A stretch of DNA of 19,230 nucleotides from positions 1 to 19,230 of the forward strand of contig JACQUC010000169.1 in assembly GCA_016210495.1 (NCBI GenBank), in the 5' to 3' direction. Positions within the stretch are counted from its first letter, which is position 1, and every line of letters starts with the position of its first letter. The translations under genes and the position numbers were made by a program. Shown here piece after piece: positions 12,201-19,230 of the stretch. Origin of the DNA: Chloroflexota bacterium (GTDB taxonomy: Bacteria; Chloroflexota; FW602-bin22; JACPRP01). The notes under the pieces were generated by a model. That model was not told the origin of the DNA. It did not search any database and was given only the letters and a program-made list of their open reading frames with translations.

Positions 12201-15200
12201 ATGAGGGTTTTGCAGGTCGACTACAGGCGCCACCGGAATGACTGCCTTGCGCTCTTTTTGCTCCTGGCACTGGTGGTCGTTTTTTACAACAAGATCATCC
12301 TCTTCGGCCAGATCCTCGTCGGCTACGACATACTGACGTACTTCTACCCCAACGAAAGCTACGCCGCCGAAGCGCTGAGCCAGCTTAGATTGCCGCTCTG
12401 GAATCCCTACCTGTTCACGGGGGTTCCGTTTCTGGCCAACCTTCAGACAGCCGTCTTCTACCCCTTCAACCTGCTGTTCCTGGTCTTCGCCATACCTCAC
12501 GCGTTTGCATACTCGGTGGCTCTGCACGTGTTTCTGGCAGGATGCTTCATGTACCTCTTCGGCCGGGTCGCGCTGAGGCTTGGCGTCACAGCGGCGCTGA
12601 TTGCGGCGGTCGTATTCGCGTTCAGCGGCTTCGTCAGCTCGCTGGTCGGCCACATCAACCAGCTTCACGCCGCGGTGTGGCTGCCCCTGCTACTTTTGTC
12701 CTTCGACCTGAGCTATCGTCGACGCAGTGTGCGGTGGGCACTCGTCGCTGGGCTGGTGCTGGCACTGCAACTCACCGCCGGGCACGCTCAGGAATCTTAT
12801 CTGACGCTGTTTGCGGCGGGGATGTTCCTGGTGTACCGGGCGGTGGTGCGGAGGGTGCGCCCTCACCCTAGCCCTCTCCCAGTCCTTCCCTCGATCTTCT
12901 TCCAAACGAGGGAAGGACCAGAGGGAGAGGGGACAGGACGGCGGGAGAGCCTCAAGGGGGCAGCAGGGAAGGTGGCACTGTGGGGGTTAGCGTTGGGAGC
13001 AGGCACGGGGTTGGCGGCGGTGCAGCTCGTCCCTGCACTAGAGCTATCGGGCCTTTCCATCCGGGCCGGGGGGATGAGCTATAAGGAAGCGGTCGCCTTT
13101 TCGCTGCCTCCCTGGCTCGCGCTGAAAAGCTTTCTGCCGGTGTTCGCAGACCCGCAGCCGTTCAGCGAATGGCTGGCGTACGTGGGTATCTTCGCGATGG
13201 CGCTGGCAGCGCTGGGCATCATAGCCAGGTGGCGCTCGCCGGATGTGGTCTTCGCGGTGGTGTTGTGCTGCGTTGCGCTGTTCTTCGCGTTCGGACAGTA
13301 CAACCCGCTGTATCCGCTGGCGTACAAGGTCGTGCCTGGGCTGGCCCTGTTTCGGGTCCCGGCGCGCTGGCTGTATTTGTACACTTTCGGCGTGGCCGTG
13401 CTGGCCGGCGTGGGGGCGGATTACCTGGCCTGGGGACGGGGGTCAGGGGGCAAGGGCCACGGATCAAGGGGCAAGGGTCAAGGGTCAAGGGTCAGGGATC
13501 GAGGGTCGGCTGAGTTGCCCCTACAGGCCCCCGCGGGGAGCGAAAGCGAGTCGGCGGAGAGAAAACGAGTGTTGCGGCGACTGGCGATGGCTTGCCTGGG
13601 CATGATGGTGGTGCTCGGATTGAGTTGGGCGGTTTTGCGGGGAAGGGTACCGGTGGAGCTGCCCAGCGGCGAGACACGGACGATATGGCTGGCGCTGGGA
13701 CTCGTGGCAATGGTCGTGGTGGCGGGGGCCATCGCGACGGGCCGGGGGCGACTGGTGCAAGGGGTGCTGGCCGTGCTTGTGGCAGGAGAGCTCTTTGCCG
13801 CCAGCCAGAACCTCGAGATGAACCATGGAAATATCGAGGAGGCTTACACGAATATGCGGCCGGCCATTGCGCACTTTGTGGTAGACAAAGGGCTGTACCG
13901 CATACTGCCCCTGAGCGAAAACAACTTCGACCCGGGCGACCTCAATGAGATGCGGGAGGTGTTTGGGAAGGCGCTCTCCCCCGAGCGCGTGTACGACTTT
14001 GTCGTGACGGTGAAGCTAAAAGAGACGCTGATGCCCAACCTACCGCTGCTTTACCGGCTGGCAACCATAGACGGCTACGACGGCGGCATGCTTCCTTTGA
14101 GGCGCTACGCGGAGCTCAAGCGTCTGTTCCCTCGGGAGCGCGACGTCGCGGCCGACGCTCGGCTGAGGGAGGAACTGGCGACGATGCCGGACAGCAAGCT
14201 GCTGGGCTGGTTGAACGTGAAATATGTGCTGATGGACAGGACGCGGGATGCCTGGGTAGACGGCGTGTATTACGATCTGGCACTCACGCGCTCGCTGGAC
14301 GCCAACGGCGCCGATCTGTCATTGCGCGCCAATCTGCCGCGGTTCGAGGCCACCTCGATTGGCATCGTTTCCAACCTGAGCGGCGCGGGAGAGCTGGCCG
14401 ACGGGATGACGGTGGCGTGGGTGACGGCTATGGACGTTGCGGGGGTCTCGGCTACCATCCCATTGCGAGTGGGCCTCGACACGTCAGAGGGCAGGTACGC
14501 CCAGATCGCCGGCAACACGCCGTCGCCCCACCGGCAGGCCAAGAAAGCGAAGTCCTGGAAGGGCGAGCCCGAGGCCTGGGATTACGCCACGAAACTGACG
14601 CTGCCGAGGCCGATGATCCTCAAAGAGATCGCCGTGCGGTACGTCGAGAACACGGGCCGGTTAAATCTACGGGGCGCCAGTCTCGTCGACGATCGGACAC
14701 AGGCCAGCTACCCCGTGGTCATCTCCGATGCGCTGAAACTGGTGCATGTGGCCGACGTGAAGATCTACGAAAATCACGACGCGCTGCCGCGCGCCTTTCT
14801 GGCCTACGACAAGGTGGTGGTCGACGACGACGCGGCGGCGCTGGCCGCGCTACGCGACGGCGCTGCCATAGCAAACGGGCGGGTGGTTCTGTTCGAACGC
14901 GATATTGCAGGCGTGGCGAGCTTTGTGTCCTCACCGGCCCGGCCCGACCTTGAAAGCAAGGTTGAGATATTGAGCTACGAACCCGAGCGGGTCGTGATGA
15001 CGGCGACGCTGGATCGCCCGGGCTGGCTGGTTCTGACTGATTCGTACTACCCTGGCTGGAGCGCGCTGGTGGACGGGTCCGAGCGCCACATTGCCCGGGC
15101 GAACTACATGTTTCGCGCCGTCCAACTGGAGCCAGGTGAGCACAGGGTGGAGTTCAGGTACGAGCCGGACACGGTGGGGAGGGGAGTTTGGATTAGCGTG

Positions 15201-15245
15201 GCGACGCTAATCGTGGGAATCGCGGCGTTTGTGCGATTTCGTTGA
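12201..15245 (+). CDS. YfhO-family membrane protein (GT-C-like)
   Basis: The 1014-residue product has the YfhO layout. An N-terminal membrane helix (residues 13-34) is followed by a periplasmic loop with GYDILTYFYPNESYAAEALSQ and PLWNPYLFTGVPFLANLQTAVFYPFN, typical of GT-C-fold transferases whose acidic residues face lipid-linked sugars. About ten more hydrophobic segments follow to residue 530, then a large extracytoplasmic domain, and finally the YfhO hallmark GWLVLTDSYYPGWSALVDG near residues 935-960, with a last helix at the C terminus. Family members help glycosylate lipoteichoic acid or other surface polymers; the substrate here is unknown. Two hydrophilic inserts, residues about 221-246 and 413-449, are repeat-derived and should lie in loops between helices. 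ATG 12201 has only a weak GACGGGTGG ahead of it. Confidence 0.88.
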   Translation: MRVLQVDYRRHRNDCLALFLLLALVVVFYNKIILFGQILVGYDILTYFYPNESYAAEALSQLRLPLWNPYLFTGVPFLANLQTAVFYPFNLLFLVFAIPHAFAYSVALHVFLAGCFMYLFGRVALRLGVTAALIAAVVFAFSGFVSSLVGHINQLHAAVWLPLLLLSFDLSYRRRSVRWALVAGLVLALQLTAGHAQESYLTLFAAGMFLVYRAVVRRVRPHPSPLPVLPSIFFQTREGPEGEGTGRRESLKGAAGKVALWGLALGAGTGLAAVQLVPALELSGLSIRAGGMSYKEAVAFSLPPWLALKSFLPVFADPQPFSEWLAYVGIFAMALAALGIIARWRSPDVVFAVVLCCVALFFAFGQYNPLYPLAYKVVPGLALFRVPARWLYLYTFGVAVLAGVGADYLAWGRGSGGKGHGSRGKGQGSRVRDRGSAELPLQAPAGSESESAERKRVLRRLAMACLGMMVVLGLSWAVLRGRVPVELPSGETRTIWLALGLVAMVVVAGAIATGRGRLVQGVLAVLVAGELFAASQNLEMNHGNIEEAYTNMRPAIAHFVVDKGLYRILPLSENNFDPGDLNEMREVFGKALSPERVYDFVVTVKLKETLMPNLPLLYRLATIDGYDGGMLPLRRYAELKRLFPRERDVAADARLREELATMPDSKLLGWLNVKYVLMDRTRDAWVDGVYYDLALTRSLDANGADLSLRANLPRFEATSIGIVSNLSGAGELADGMTVAWVTAMDVAGVSATIPLRVGLDTSEGRYAQIAGNTPSPHRQAKKAKSWKGEPEAWDYATKLTLPRPMILKEIAVRYVENTGRLNLRGASLVDDRTQASYPVVISDALKLVHVADVKIYENHDALPRAFLAYDKVVVDDDAAALAALRDGAAIANGRVVLFERDIAGVASFVSSPARPDLESKVEILSYEPERVVMTATLDRPGWLVLTDSYYPGWSALVDGSERHIARANYMFRAVQLEPGEHRVEFRYEPDTVGRGVWISVATLIVGIAAFVRFR
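12863..12936 (+). repeat. CCCTCTCCC palindrome inside the YfhO gene
   Basis: The outer arms CCCTCTCCC (12872-12880) and GGGAGAGGG (12923-12931) enclose inner arms TCCTTCCCTCG (12883-12893) and CGAGGGAAGGA (12907-12917), perfect over 11 bp. It is preserved in frame and encodes HPSPLPVLP....REGPEGEG. Confidence 0.85.
13438..13538 (+). repeat. GGGTCA-type tandem tract plus palindrome fragment inside the YfhO gene
   Basis: Degenerate GGGTCAAGG units run from 13438 to 13509 and encode a Gly/Ser/Arg/Gln-rich hydrophilic stretch (KGHGSRGKGQGSRVRDRGS). They are followed by GCCCCTACAGG (13517-13527), a half copy of the GCCCCTAC palindrome. Confidence 0.75.
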
Positions 15246-15264
15246 GGACAAGCCCCACCCCTCC

Positions 15265-15292
15265 CGAGCAGGGGACAAGCCCCCGCACTACA
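15265..15292 (+). repeat. GCAGGGG/CCCCGC palindrome, second copy
   Basis: GCAGGGG (15268-15274), loop ACAAG, then CCCCCGC and ACTAC: the same element as 1887-1914 with one change. It lies 20 bases after the YfhO stop codon, and a further ACAAGCCCC fragment stands at 15248-15256. Confidence 0.7.
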
Positions 15293-15329
15293 GTTCTTTG
15301 CCAAGCGCAGCAAACGAGCGAAGGATGGC

Positions 15330-15367
15330 CCTCACCCTAACCCTCTCCCAGGGGGAGAGGGGATTGG
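15330..15367 (+). repeat. CCCTCTCCC palindrome, compact copy
   Basis: CCCTCACCCTAACCCTCTCCC (written here as the standard left arm), a short AG spacer, then GGGGGAGAGGGGATTGG. It is the cleanest copy of the family in this window, located between the convergent YfhO and SCO-like genes, where it may also impede transcription. Confidence 0.75.
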
Positions 15368-15379
15368 GGTTCGCACGAG

Positions 15380-16015
15380 CTAGAAACTGGGTCTCTCGCC
15401 GTCAGGCTCGGCCCAGGAGATATGGCGGGCGATCTCTCGAGGGTCCATAAGCGCGGGGCTTGCCGCCCACCTCCCCAGCGGCTCGATACCCCACCAGACG
15501 ATGCCGATATGCTGGTCCCCGTCTGCCGCGAGGGGGTCGGGGAAGGGGATGCCGAAGAACTGGCGCAGGCTCTCGATCTGCGCCTTCTCTCCGGTCAAGA
15601 ACAGCCAGCCGGGTTCTGCCTGGAACTCTCGGGCATAGCCCGCGAGTAACTCTGGGCTGTCGAGATCCGGATCCAGGGTAATCGTATAGATGAAGATGTC
15701 CGGGCCTACTCGCTGTCCCAGGACCTTCTGAAGCTGCTTGAGGTTGGCCACCGCCAGATGGCCGTAATGGTCATCGCTGGACGGGATGAAACTGATCACG
15801 ACTATCTTGCCCTTGATGAGATCGTCGTAGAAACGAACCTCCTCACCGTCTTGGGTGCGGAGGACAACGTCGGGAAAGCGGATCGGGCCCGCGCCGGCGA
15901 GGGCTATGTCCTGGGCCTCTTCGTCCGCGAGTCCCGGCCTAGCCAGGGCAGAGCCAATGGCAGCGGAGCCAAGGGTGGCTCCCAGGGCCAGGCCGAGGAA
16001 TTTTCTTCTGTTCAT
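15380..16015 (-). CDS. SCO1/SenC-like protein without cysteines
   Basis: The 211-residue product begins MNRRKFLGLALGATLGSAAIG, a Tat signal (RRKFLG) with an AxA-type cleavage site near ALA 23-25. The rest is a thioredoxin-fold SCO domain: IRFPDVVLRTQDGEEVRFYDDLIKGK, IVVISFIP, LAVANLKQLQKVLG, IFIYTITLDPDLDSPELLAGYARE and PGWLFLTGEKAQIESLRQFFG. SCO proteins deliver copper to cytochrome oxidase through a CxxxC motif and a distal His. Here the CxxxC position reads SSDDHYGH, and the whole protein contains no cysteine, although a His remains in DGDQHIGIV. It cannot bind copper in the normal way and is probably a partner or structural relative of the multicopper oxidase encoded just upstream on the same strand. 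An AAAGG ribosome-binding site precedes ATG 16015. Transcription with the oxidase is likely, despite a 180-base repeat-bearing gap. Confidence 0.82.
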   Translation of the reverse strand: MNRRKFLGLALGATLGSAAIGSALARPGLADEEAQDIALAGAGPIRFPDVVLRTQDGEEVRFYDDLIKGKIVVISFIPSSDDHYGHLAVANLKQLQKVLGQRVGPDIFIYTITLDPDLDSPELLAGYAREFQAEPGWLFLTGEKAQIESLRQFFGIPFPDPLAADGDQHIGIVWWGIEPLGRWAASPALMDPREIARHISWAEPDGERPSF

Positions 16016-16025
16016 AGGTTTTCAA

Positions 16026-16199
16026 CCTTTCTTGAGTAGAGCGACGTGGCGGTCGCTACGCGTTGGCCTCGGATGGGCAGGTTTGAGGCCCTGCCCCGCC
16101 CCTGGGCGGACAGAGACGTCCGCCCCTACGCATTCTTGTAACCCCTCCTTTCAAGAGTAGAGCAACTTGGCGTCAAGGCGGCCATCCGTCCGCCCCTAG
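16026..16199. repeat. Leader duplication and GCCCCTAC palindromes between the two copper genes
   Basis: The segments CCTTTCTTGAGTAGAGCGAC (from 16026) and CCTTTCAAGAGTAGAGCAAC (from 16147) are imperfect direct repeats. Between them is a hairpin GGGCGGAC (16104-16111)/GTCCGCCC (16118-16125) ending CCTAC, and after the second copy a weaker GGCGG/CCGCC hairpin ends in GCCCCTAG (16192-16199). That last CTA provides, on the minus strand, the TAG stop of the multicopper oxidase gene. Confidence 0.65.
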
Positions 16200-18058
16200 G
16201 GCACAACCTGGAAGCGGAACATCATCGAGTGGTCCTCGTGCAAGATGTTGTGGCAATGCACAGGGTAGTCGCCAAGAAAATCGCGGAACTGGAGAAAGAT
16301 CTTCAGCTCGCCGGTGTTGCGTGTCCCCTCGGCATTGCGTCCAAGCCGCACGATATCCAGCCGGGAGATTTCGTCCTCGGGAATAGGCTGATCGGACCTG
16401 GACAGGAGCAGGAACTCCTCGAGATGGATGTGGACAGGGTGGAGCCAGCCGTTGCCGCTGGTCAAGGTCCATCGCTCGGCCGAGCCCTGTTTCGGAAAGG
16501 CGCGGATGACATCCGGCTCGAACATCTCGTTGTTGATGGTCCAGGCGCCACCCTGCCGGTCGAAATGGAAAAGCCTTTCCCGGGCCACCGGCCTCTGGTC
16601 GGGCAGATCCAGCAGTTGGCCGGGCACCCGACTCGGGTCGGCGACGTTTTCGGGGCCAACCACGCGGAACTCGACGATGTCGGTCGGGGCGACGATCTTC
16701 CCGGTGGGACCCCGCCCGTCCTCCTGCTCGAGGCGGTTCTGAAGGTAGATCTTGTCCCCGACACTGGCCCCGGAGAAGTCCGCGATCACGTCCGCGCGCT
16801 CGGCCGCCGCCATCCGCATGCTCCGGCGAGTCAGGGGCCTGGGCAAAAGGTTCCCATCGTTGGAGATCTGGATAAAGGGCTGGCCGCTGCTGAAAAAGAA
16901 CTCGTAGACGCGCGCCGGCCCGGCGTTCAGGAGGCGGAAGCGATACCTACGCTTCTTGACCTCCAGGAAGGGCTGGATCTTGCCGTTGACCGCGAACTTG
17001 TCGCCCAGAATGCCGTCAATGTTGAAGAGGTCAAAAAAGAGCTGGCCCGTGGTGGGATCGAAGACCTTGTCTGTAAAGACCATCGGGATGTCGAACTCGC
17101 CGCTGGGGAGCCTGAGACCCGTCGTTTCGTCCCCGGTGTCCAGGTCGATATCATCGCTGAACAGATGATAGAGGCTCAGGAGCCCCTTGTAGACGTTCTG
17201 CGCGGTGAAGTCGAAGCGATGGTCGTGGAAAAAGAGGAAGCTCATCGTCTCGCGAACGTCGCCGGGCACCGTTCTGCCATTCAGGGTGCTGGTGGGGTGG
17301 GTGCTGGCAAAGCCGGCGCGGACGTTGGGGTAGTGGAAGTCTTTGAAGTGGCCTGCGTCGTAGAAGTGAGTGGGTCCGCCATCAGACTCCGAGGCCGTGT
17401 GGCCATTGTGGAGGTGAGTTGAGGTCTGATTGATGCCGAAGCCGCCGTTGTCAACAGGCAAGGCGTTATGAACGCGATGGAGCACCGGCTCCCCGTAGCG
17501 CGCCTGGAGGCGAAGAGGCCCTACCTTTCCGGTGCCCGCCTCGACGAACGTCCAGAGGGTGCTGGGGGGCACCCCGTCCACCGTTGGGTAGTAGTGATGA
17601 GGCACCGCCATTTCGATGGACTCGTACTGTCGGCCCGAAAAGCCGAGAAGCGTGTCACTGACGCCACCGAACTCCGTCCAGCGCTGGTGCTCGGGCCTGG
17701 CTGCCTCCGTGAAGCCGCCAACCACGGGGCGAGCTGACGGAACGGGGGTCGGATTGGTGGCCTTCGTCGGGGCGGGCGAGAGAGTTACGGGTGTCATAGC
17801 CGAGGGAATGGGCAGCGGATCTTGAAATGGCGTGTTGGGCGGACTGATGAGCTGGAGATCGGCAGCGTGGGCCCAATAGGGCCGGAAGTCGCGCATCCCG
17901 GACACAGCAAGGATACCAGCACCCCCTGCCACGAGCCCCATCCTGAGCAGCTCGCGCCGGCTGAATCCGGCCTTTTGGATGTCCCTAATCTCTTGCACAT
18001 ACCGGCCGACGATCTTTTCCTGTTTTCTTCGCTCCGACTTGACGATATGGATGCCCAT
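16196..18058 (-). CDS. Tat-exported multicopper oxidase (CotA/bilirubin-oxidase-like)
   Basis: The 620-residue product carries all four copper-binding segments of multicopper oxidases: HLHNGH (His215, His217), FFHDHRFD (His278, His280), LHPVHIHLEEF near residue 530, and HCHNILHEDHSMM (His601-Cys602-His603, His607, Met612), which gives the type 1 site with a Met axial ligand. These enzymes oxidise phenolic or bilirubin-like substrates, or metal ions, and reduce oxygen to water. Residues 1-32 form a charged N-terminal extension, then SRRELLRMG and a hydrophobic stretch form a twin-arginine signal, followed by a Pro/Thr-rich linker (about 70-112). ATG 18058 has GGGGAGG upstream. It is probably transcribed from a promoter at 18121-18149 together with the SCO-like gene downstream. 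The closest family by motif layout is CotA/bilirubin oxidase; the substrate is not shown. Confidence 0.93.
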   Translation of the reverse strand: MGIHIVKSERRKQEKIVGRYVQEIRDIQKAGFSRRELLRMGLVAGGAGILAVSGMRDFRPYWAHAADLQLISPPNTPFQDPLPIPSAMTPVTLSPAPTKATNPTPVPSARPVVGGFTEAARPEHQRWTEFGGVSDTLLGFSGRQYESIEMAVPHHYYPTVDGVPPSTLWTFVEAGTGKVGPLRLQARYGEPVLHRVHNALPVDNGGFGINQTSTHLHNGHTASESDGGPTHFYDAGHFKDFHYPNVRAGFASTHPTSTLNGRTVPGDVRETMSFLFFHDHRFDFTAQNVYKGLLSLYHLFSDDIDLDTGDETTGLRLPSGEFDIPMVFTDKVFDPTTGQLFFDLFNIDGILGDKFAVNGKIQPFLEVKKRRYRFRLLNAGPARVYEFFFSSGQPFIQISNDGNLLPRPLTRRSMRMAAAERADVIADFSGASVGDKIYLQNRLEQEDGRGPTGKIVAPTDIVEFRVVGPENVADPSRVPGQLLDLPDQRPVARERLFHFDRQGGAWTINNEMFEPDVIRAFPKQGSAERWTLTSGNGWLHPVHIHLEEFLLLSRSDQPIPEDEISRLDIVRLGRNAEGTRNTGELKIFLQFRDFLGDYPVHCHNILHEDHSMMFRFQVVP

Positions 18059-18120
18059 GACTCCGCCTCCCCGTGTGGATGGAACTTGACGACGTTAGGG
18101 CGAATGTGCCCTTGTCATAA

Positions 18121-18149
18121 AGCTTATCGTACACCAGGTTGGCTGTAAA
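18121..18149 (-). promoter_or_regulatory. Promoter of the multicopper oxidase gene
   Basis: On the minus strand TTTACA (18149-18144), a 17-bp spacer and TAAGCT (18126-18121) lie about 60 bases before the start codon. Confidence 0.5.
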
Positions 18150-18172
18150 TACGCCATTTCGCATAGGTACGG

Positions 18173-18208
18173 TAACCACGGAAAACACGGAATGCACGGA
18201 AAACACCA
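18173..18208 (+). repeat. ACCACGGAA-type repeat
   Basis: ACCACGGAAAACACGGAATG then CACGGAAAACACC, an AT-richer variant of the tracts at 5657 and 11975, placed between two divergent promoters. Confidence 0.65.
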
Positions 18209-18233
18209 GTTTGAAAATGTGAAAATGAGTCCC

Positions 18234-18262
18234 TTGTTTGCGATGGTGACACGTGGTACAAT
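18234..18262 (+). promoter_or_regulatory. Promoter of radC
   Basis: TTGTTT (18234-18239), a 17-bp spacer and TACAAT (18257-18262), with TGG directly before it as an extended -10. The start point would be near 18269. This rules out the upstream GTG at 18253 as a start codon. Confidence 0.6.
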
Positions 18263-18303
18263 TCGTACGGCCGGTAGGCAGTATGATAAGCGAGGGTGGG
18301 ATC

Positions 18304-19059
18304 GTGAGAAAAGTGGCCGAGACGGCGCGCCATTTGACCGTCGTAAGTCAAACGGTGGAATGGCGTCCGACGATAAAGGACCTGCCGCAGGATGAGCGGC
18401 CGCGCGAGCGCCTGGTGCGGCACGGAGCCTCCGAGTTGTCGACGCCGGAGCTGCTGGCCATCGTACTGCGGACGGGCGTACCGTCGCGCACGGTGACGAA
18501 GGTTGCCGAGGACCTTCTGCTGGACTTCAAGGGGCTGACCGGATTGGCCCGGGCATCGATCAGCGAAATCTGTGAGCACCGGGGCGTCGGAGAGGCCAAG
18601 GCGACGCAGCTAAAAGCCGCCCTCGAGATTGGCCGGCGGCTGCTGCTGGAGCAGCCGGAAGAGAGGCGCCAGGTGCGTTCCCCCTTCGACGTGTTCGATA
18701 TGCTGCGCCTGGAGATGGCGCCGCTGGAGCACGAGCAGTTCAAGATAGTGCTGCTCGACACGAAGAACCGCGTGATGACGGTCAAGAAGCTGTACGAGGG
18801 CAGCGTGAACACGTCGATCGTGCGCGTGGGGGAGGTGTTCCGTGAGGCGGTTCGGCAGAACGCGGCGGCGATTGTGGTCGTGCACAATCATCCCAGCGGT
18901 GACCCGGCACCCTCGGCTGAGGACGTGCGTGTGACGCAGGAGATGGCCCAGGCGGGGAAACTGCTGGACGTGGAGGTGCTGGACCACGTCATAATCGGCG
19001 GCGCGAGCTTCGTGAGCCTGAAGGAGCGGGGGCTGGGCTTTGCGTCGGTTGCTCGTTGA
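18304..19059 (+). CDS. radC: RadC-family JAMM-domain protein
   Basis: The 251-residue product (from GTG 18304) has the RadC layout. It opens with [35 protein letters not shown] (UPF0758 N-terminal motif), then a helix-hairpin-helix region [28 protein letters not shown], and a C-terminal MPN/JAMM domain with YEGSVN and the metal-binding [14 protein letters not shown] (His194, His196, Asp207). RadC was once linked to DNA repair; its biochemical role is unresolved. GTG 18304 has GAGGGTGGG just upstream; ATG 18283 is the alternative, giving seven more residues. It has its own promoter and no operon partner. Confidence 0.92.
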   Translation: MRKVAETARHLTVVSQTVEWRPTIKDLPQDERPRERLVRHGASELSTPELLAIVLRTGVPSRTVTKVAEDLLLDFKGLTGLARASISEICEHRGVGEAKATQLKAALEIGRRLLLEQPEERRQVRSPFDVFDMLRLEMAPLEHEQFKIVLLDTKNRVMTVKKLYEGSVNTSIVRVGEVFREAVRQNAAAIVVVHNHPSGDPAPSAEDVRVTQEMAQAGKLLDVEVLDHVIIGGASFVSLKERGLGFASVAR

Positions 19060-19104
19060 CATAGACTTTCCCCCTCCTTCGCGGCACTAATGAACTTTAA
19101 CAAT

Positions 19105-19230
19105 TTAATCGGGAGCAAACAATCCCACGTATCGCAGCAAGTCCAAGGAACCATCGGCATAGTTGTGGAGGAACCTATTGACCTCCTGTCTTAGCTTACT
19201 GAAGTCGTCAGCCAGCCGGTGCAAATGCAA
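19105..19230 (-). CDS. 3' end of an unidentified gene
   Basis: On the minus strand the frame is open from the window edge to TAA 19107-19105 and encodes 41 residues: a helical segment LADDFSKLRQEVNRFL followed by GSLDLLRYVGLFAPD. Codon use looks natural, but base composition is clearly AT-richer than in the neighbouring genes. I do not recognise the family. It is convergent with radC, 45 bases apart, with no terminator visible between them. Confidence 0.5.
   Translation of the reverse strand: MHLHRLADDFSKLRQEVNRFLHNYADGSLDLLRYVGLFAPD

Noticed and set aside
16055..16132. Short minus-strand ORF (MRRGGRLCPP...) with a good ribosome-binding site between the oxidase and SCO-like genes
   Set aside because: It is encoded almost wholly by a palindromic repeat; I treat it as a by-product of the duplicated leader.
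18253..18303. N-terminal extension of RadC from GTG 18253
   Set aside because: This GTG lies inside the probable promoter (extended -10 TGGTACAAT), upstream of the expected transcription start.

Overview
This window is bacterial chromosomal DNA of high GC content (roughly 60-65% by eye, not computed). It has short intergenic gaps, Shine-Dalgarno-led genes and sigma70-like promoters. The gene set (PAC2-family protein, YfhO-family membrane protein, Tat-exported multicopper oxidase with a SCO-like partner, stand-alone hydantoinase-B protein, TrmO-FmdE fusion) and the dense families of short GC-rich repeats fit an environmental Chloroflexota-like bacterium. That placement is inference only; no rRNA or other phylogenetic marker is present.

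Layout. 1-282: 3' scrap of a glyceraldehyde-3-phosphate dehydrogenase gene, cut off by a hairpin repeat. 310-1059 (-): endonuclease V. 1337-1672 (-): rhodanese whose two active-site Cys codons are both TGA, a strong candidate for a double-selenocysteine (UxU) protein. 1955-2635 (-): PAP2 phosphatase. 2970-4685 (+): hydantoinase-B/oxoprolinase subunit, convergent with 4695-5585 (-), a PAC2 protein. 5850-9026 (+): large GH94-like glycoside phosphorylase. 9023-11900 (+): a molybdenum-cofactor operon with promoter, riboswitch-like leader (probably Moco family) and intrinsic terminator, then a TrmO-FmdE fusion, moaA and moaC. 12201-15245 (+): YfhO-family membrane protein. 15380-18058 (-): a cysteine-free SCO-like protein and a multicopper oxidase, both with Tat signals. 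18304-19059 (+): radC. 19105-19230 (-): 3' end of an unidentified gene.

The gaps are filled with several short repeat families: palindromes ending in GCCCCTAC, palindromes built on CCCTCTCCC/GGGAGAGGG, tracts of ACCACGGA..CACGGA, and tandem GGGTCA. Copies also lie in frame inside the GH94-like and YfhO genes, and copies supply stop codons or C-terminal residues of the hydantoinase-B, PAC2, multicopper oxidase and endonuclease V genes. This is a genome in which short palindromes spread into coding sequence.

The most notable item is the rhodanese. The reading frame resumes perfectly after two in-frame TGAs spaced as in the usual CxC active site, and a hairpin with a GU-containing loop lies just downstream. 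TGA is the ordinary stop codon of many neighbouring genes, so local recoding as selenocysteine explains it better than genome-wide reassignment.
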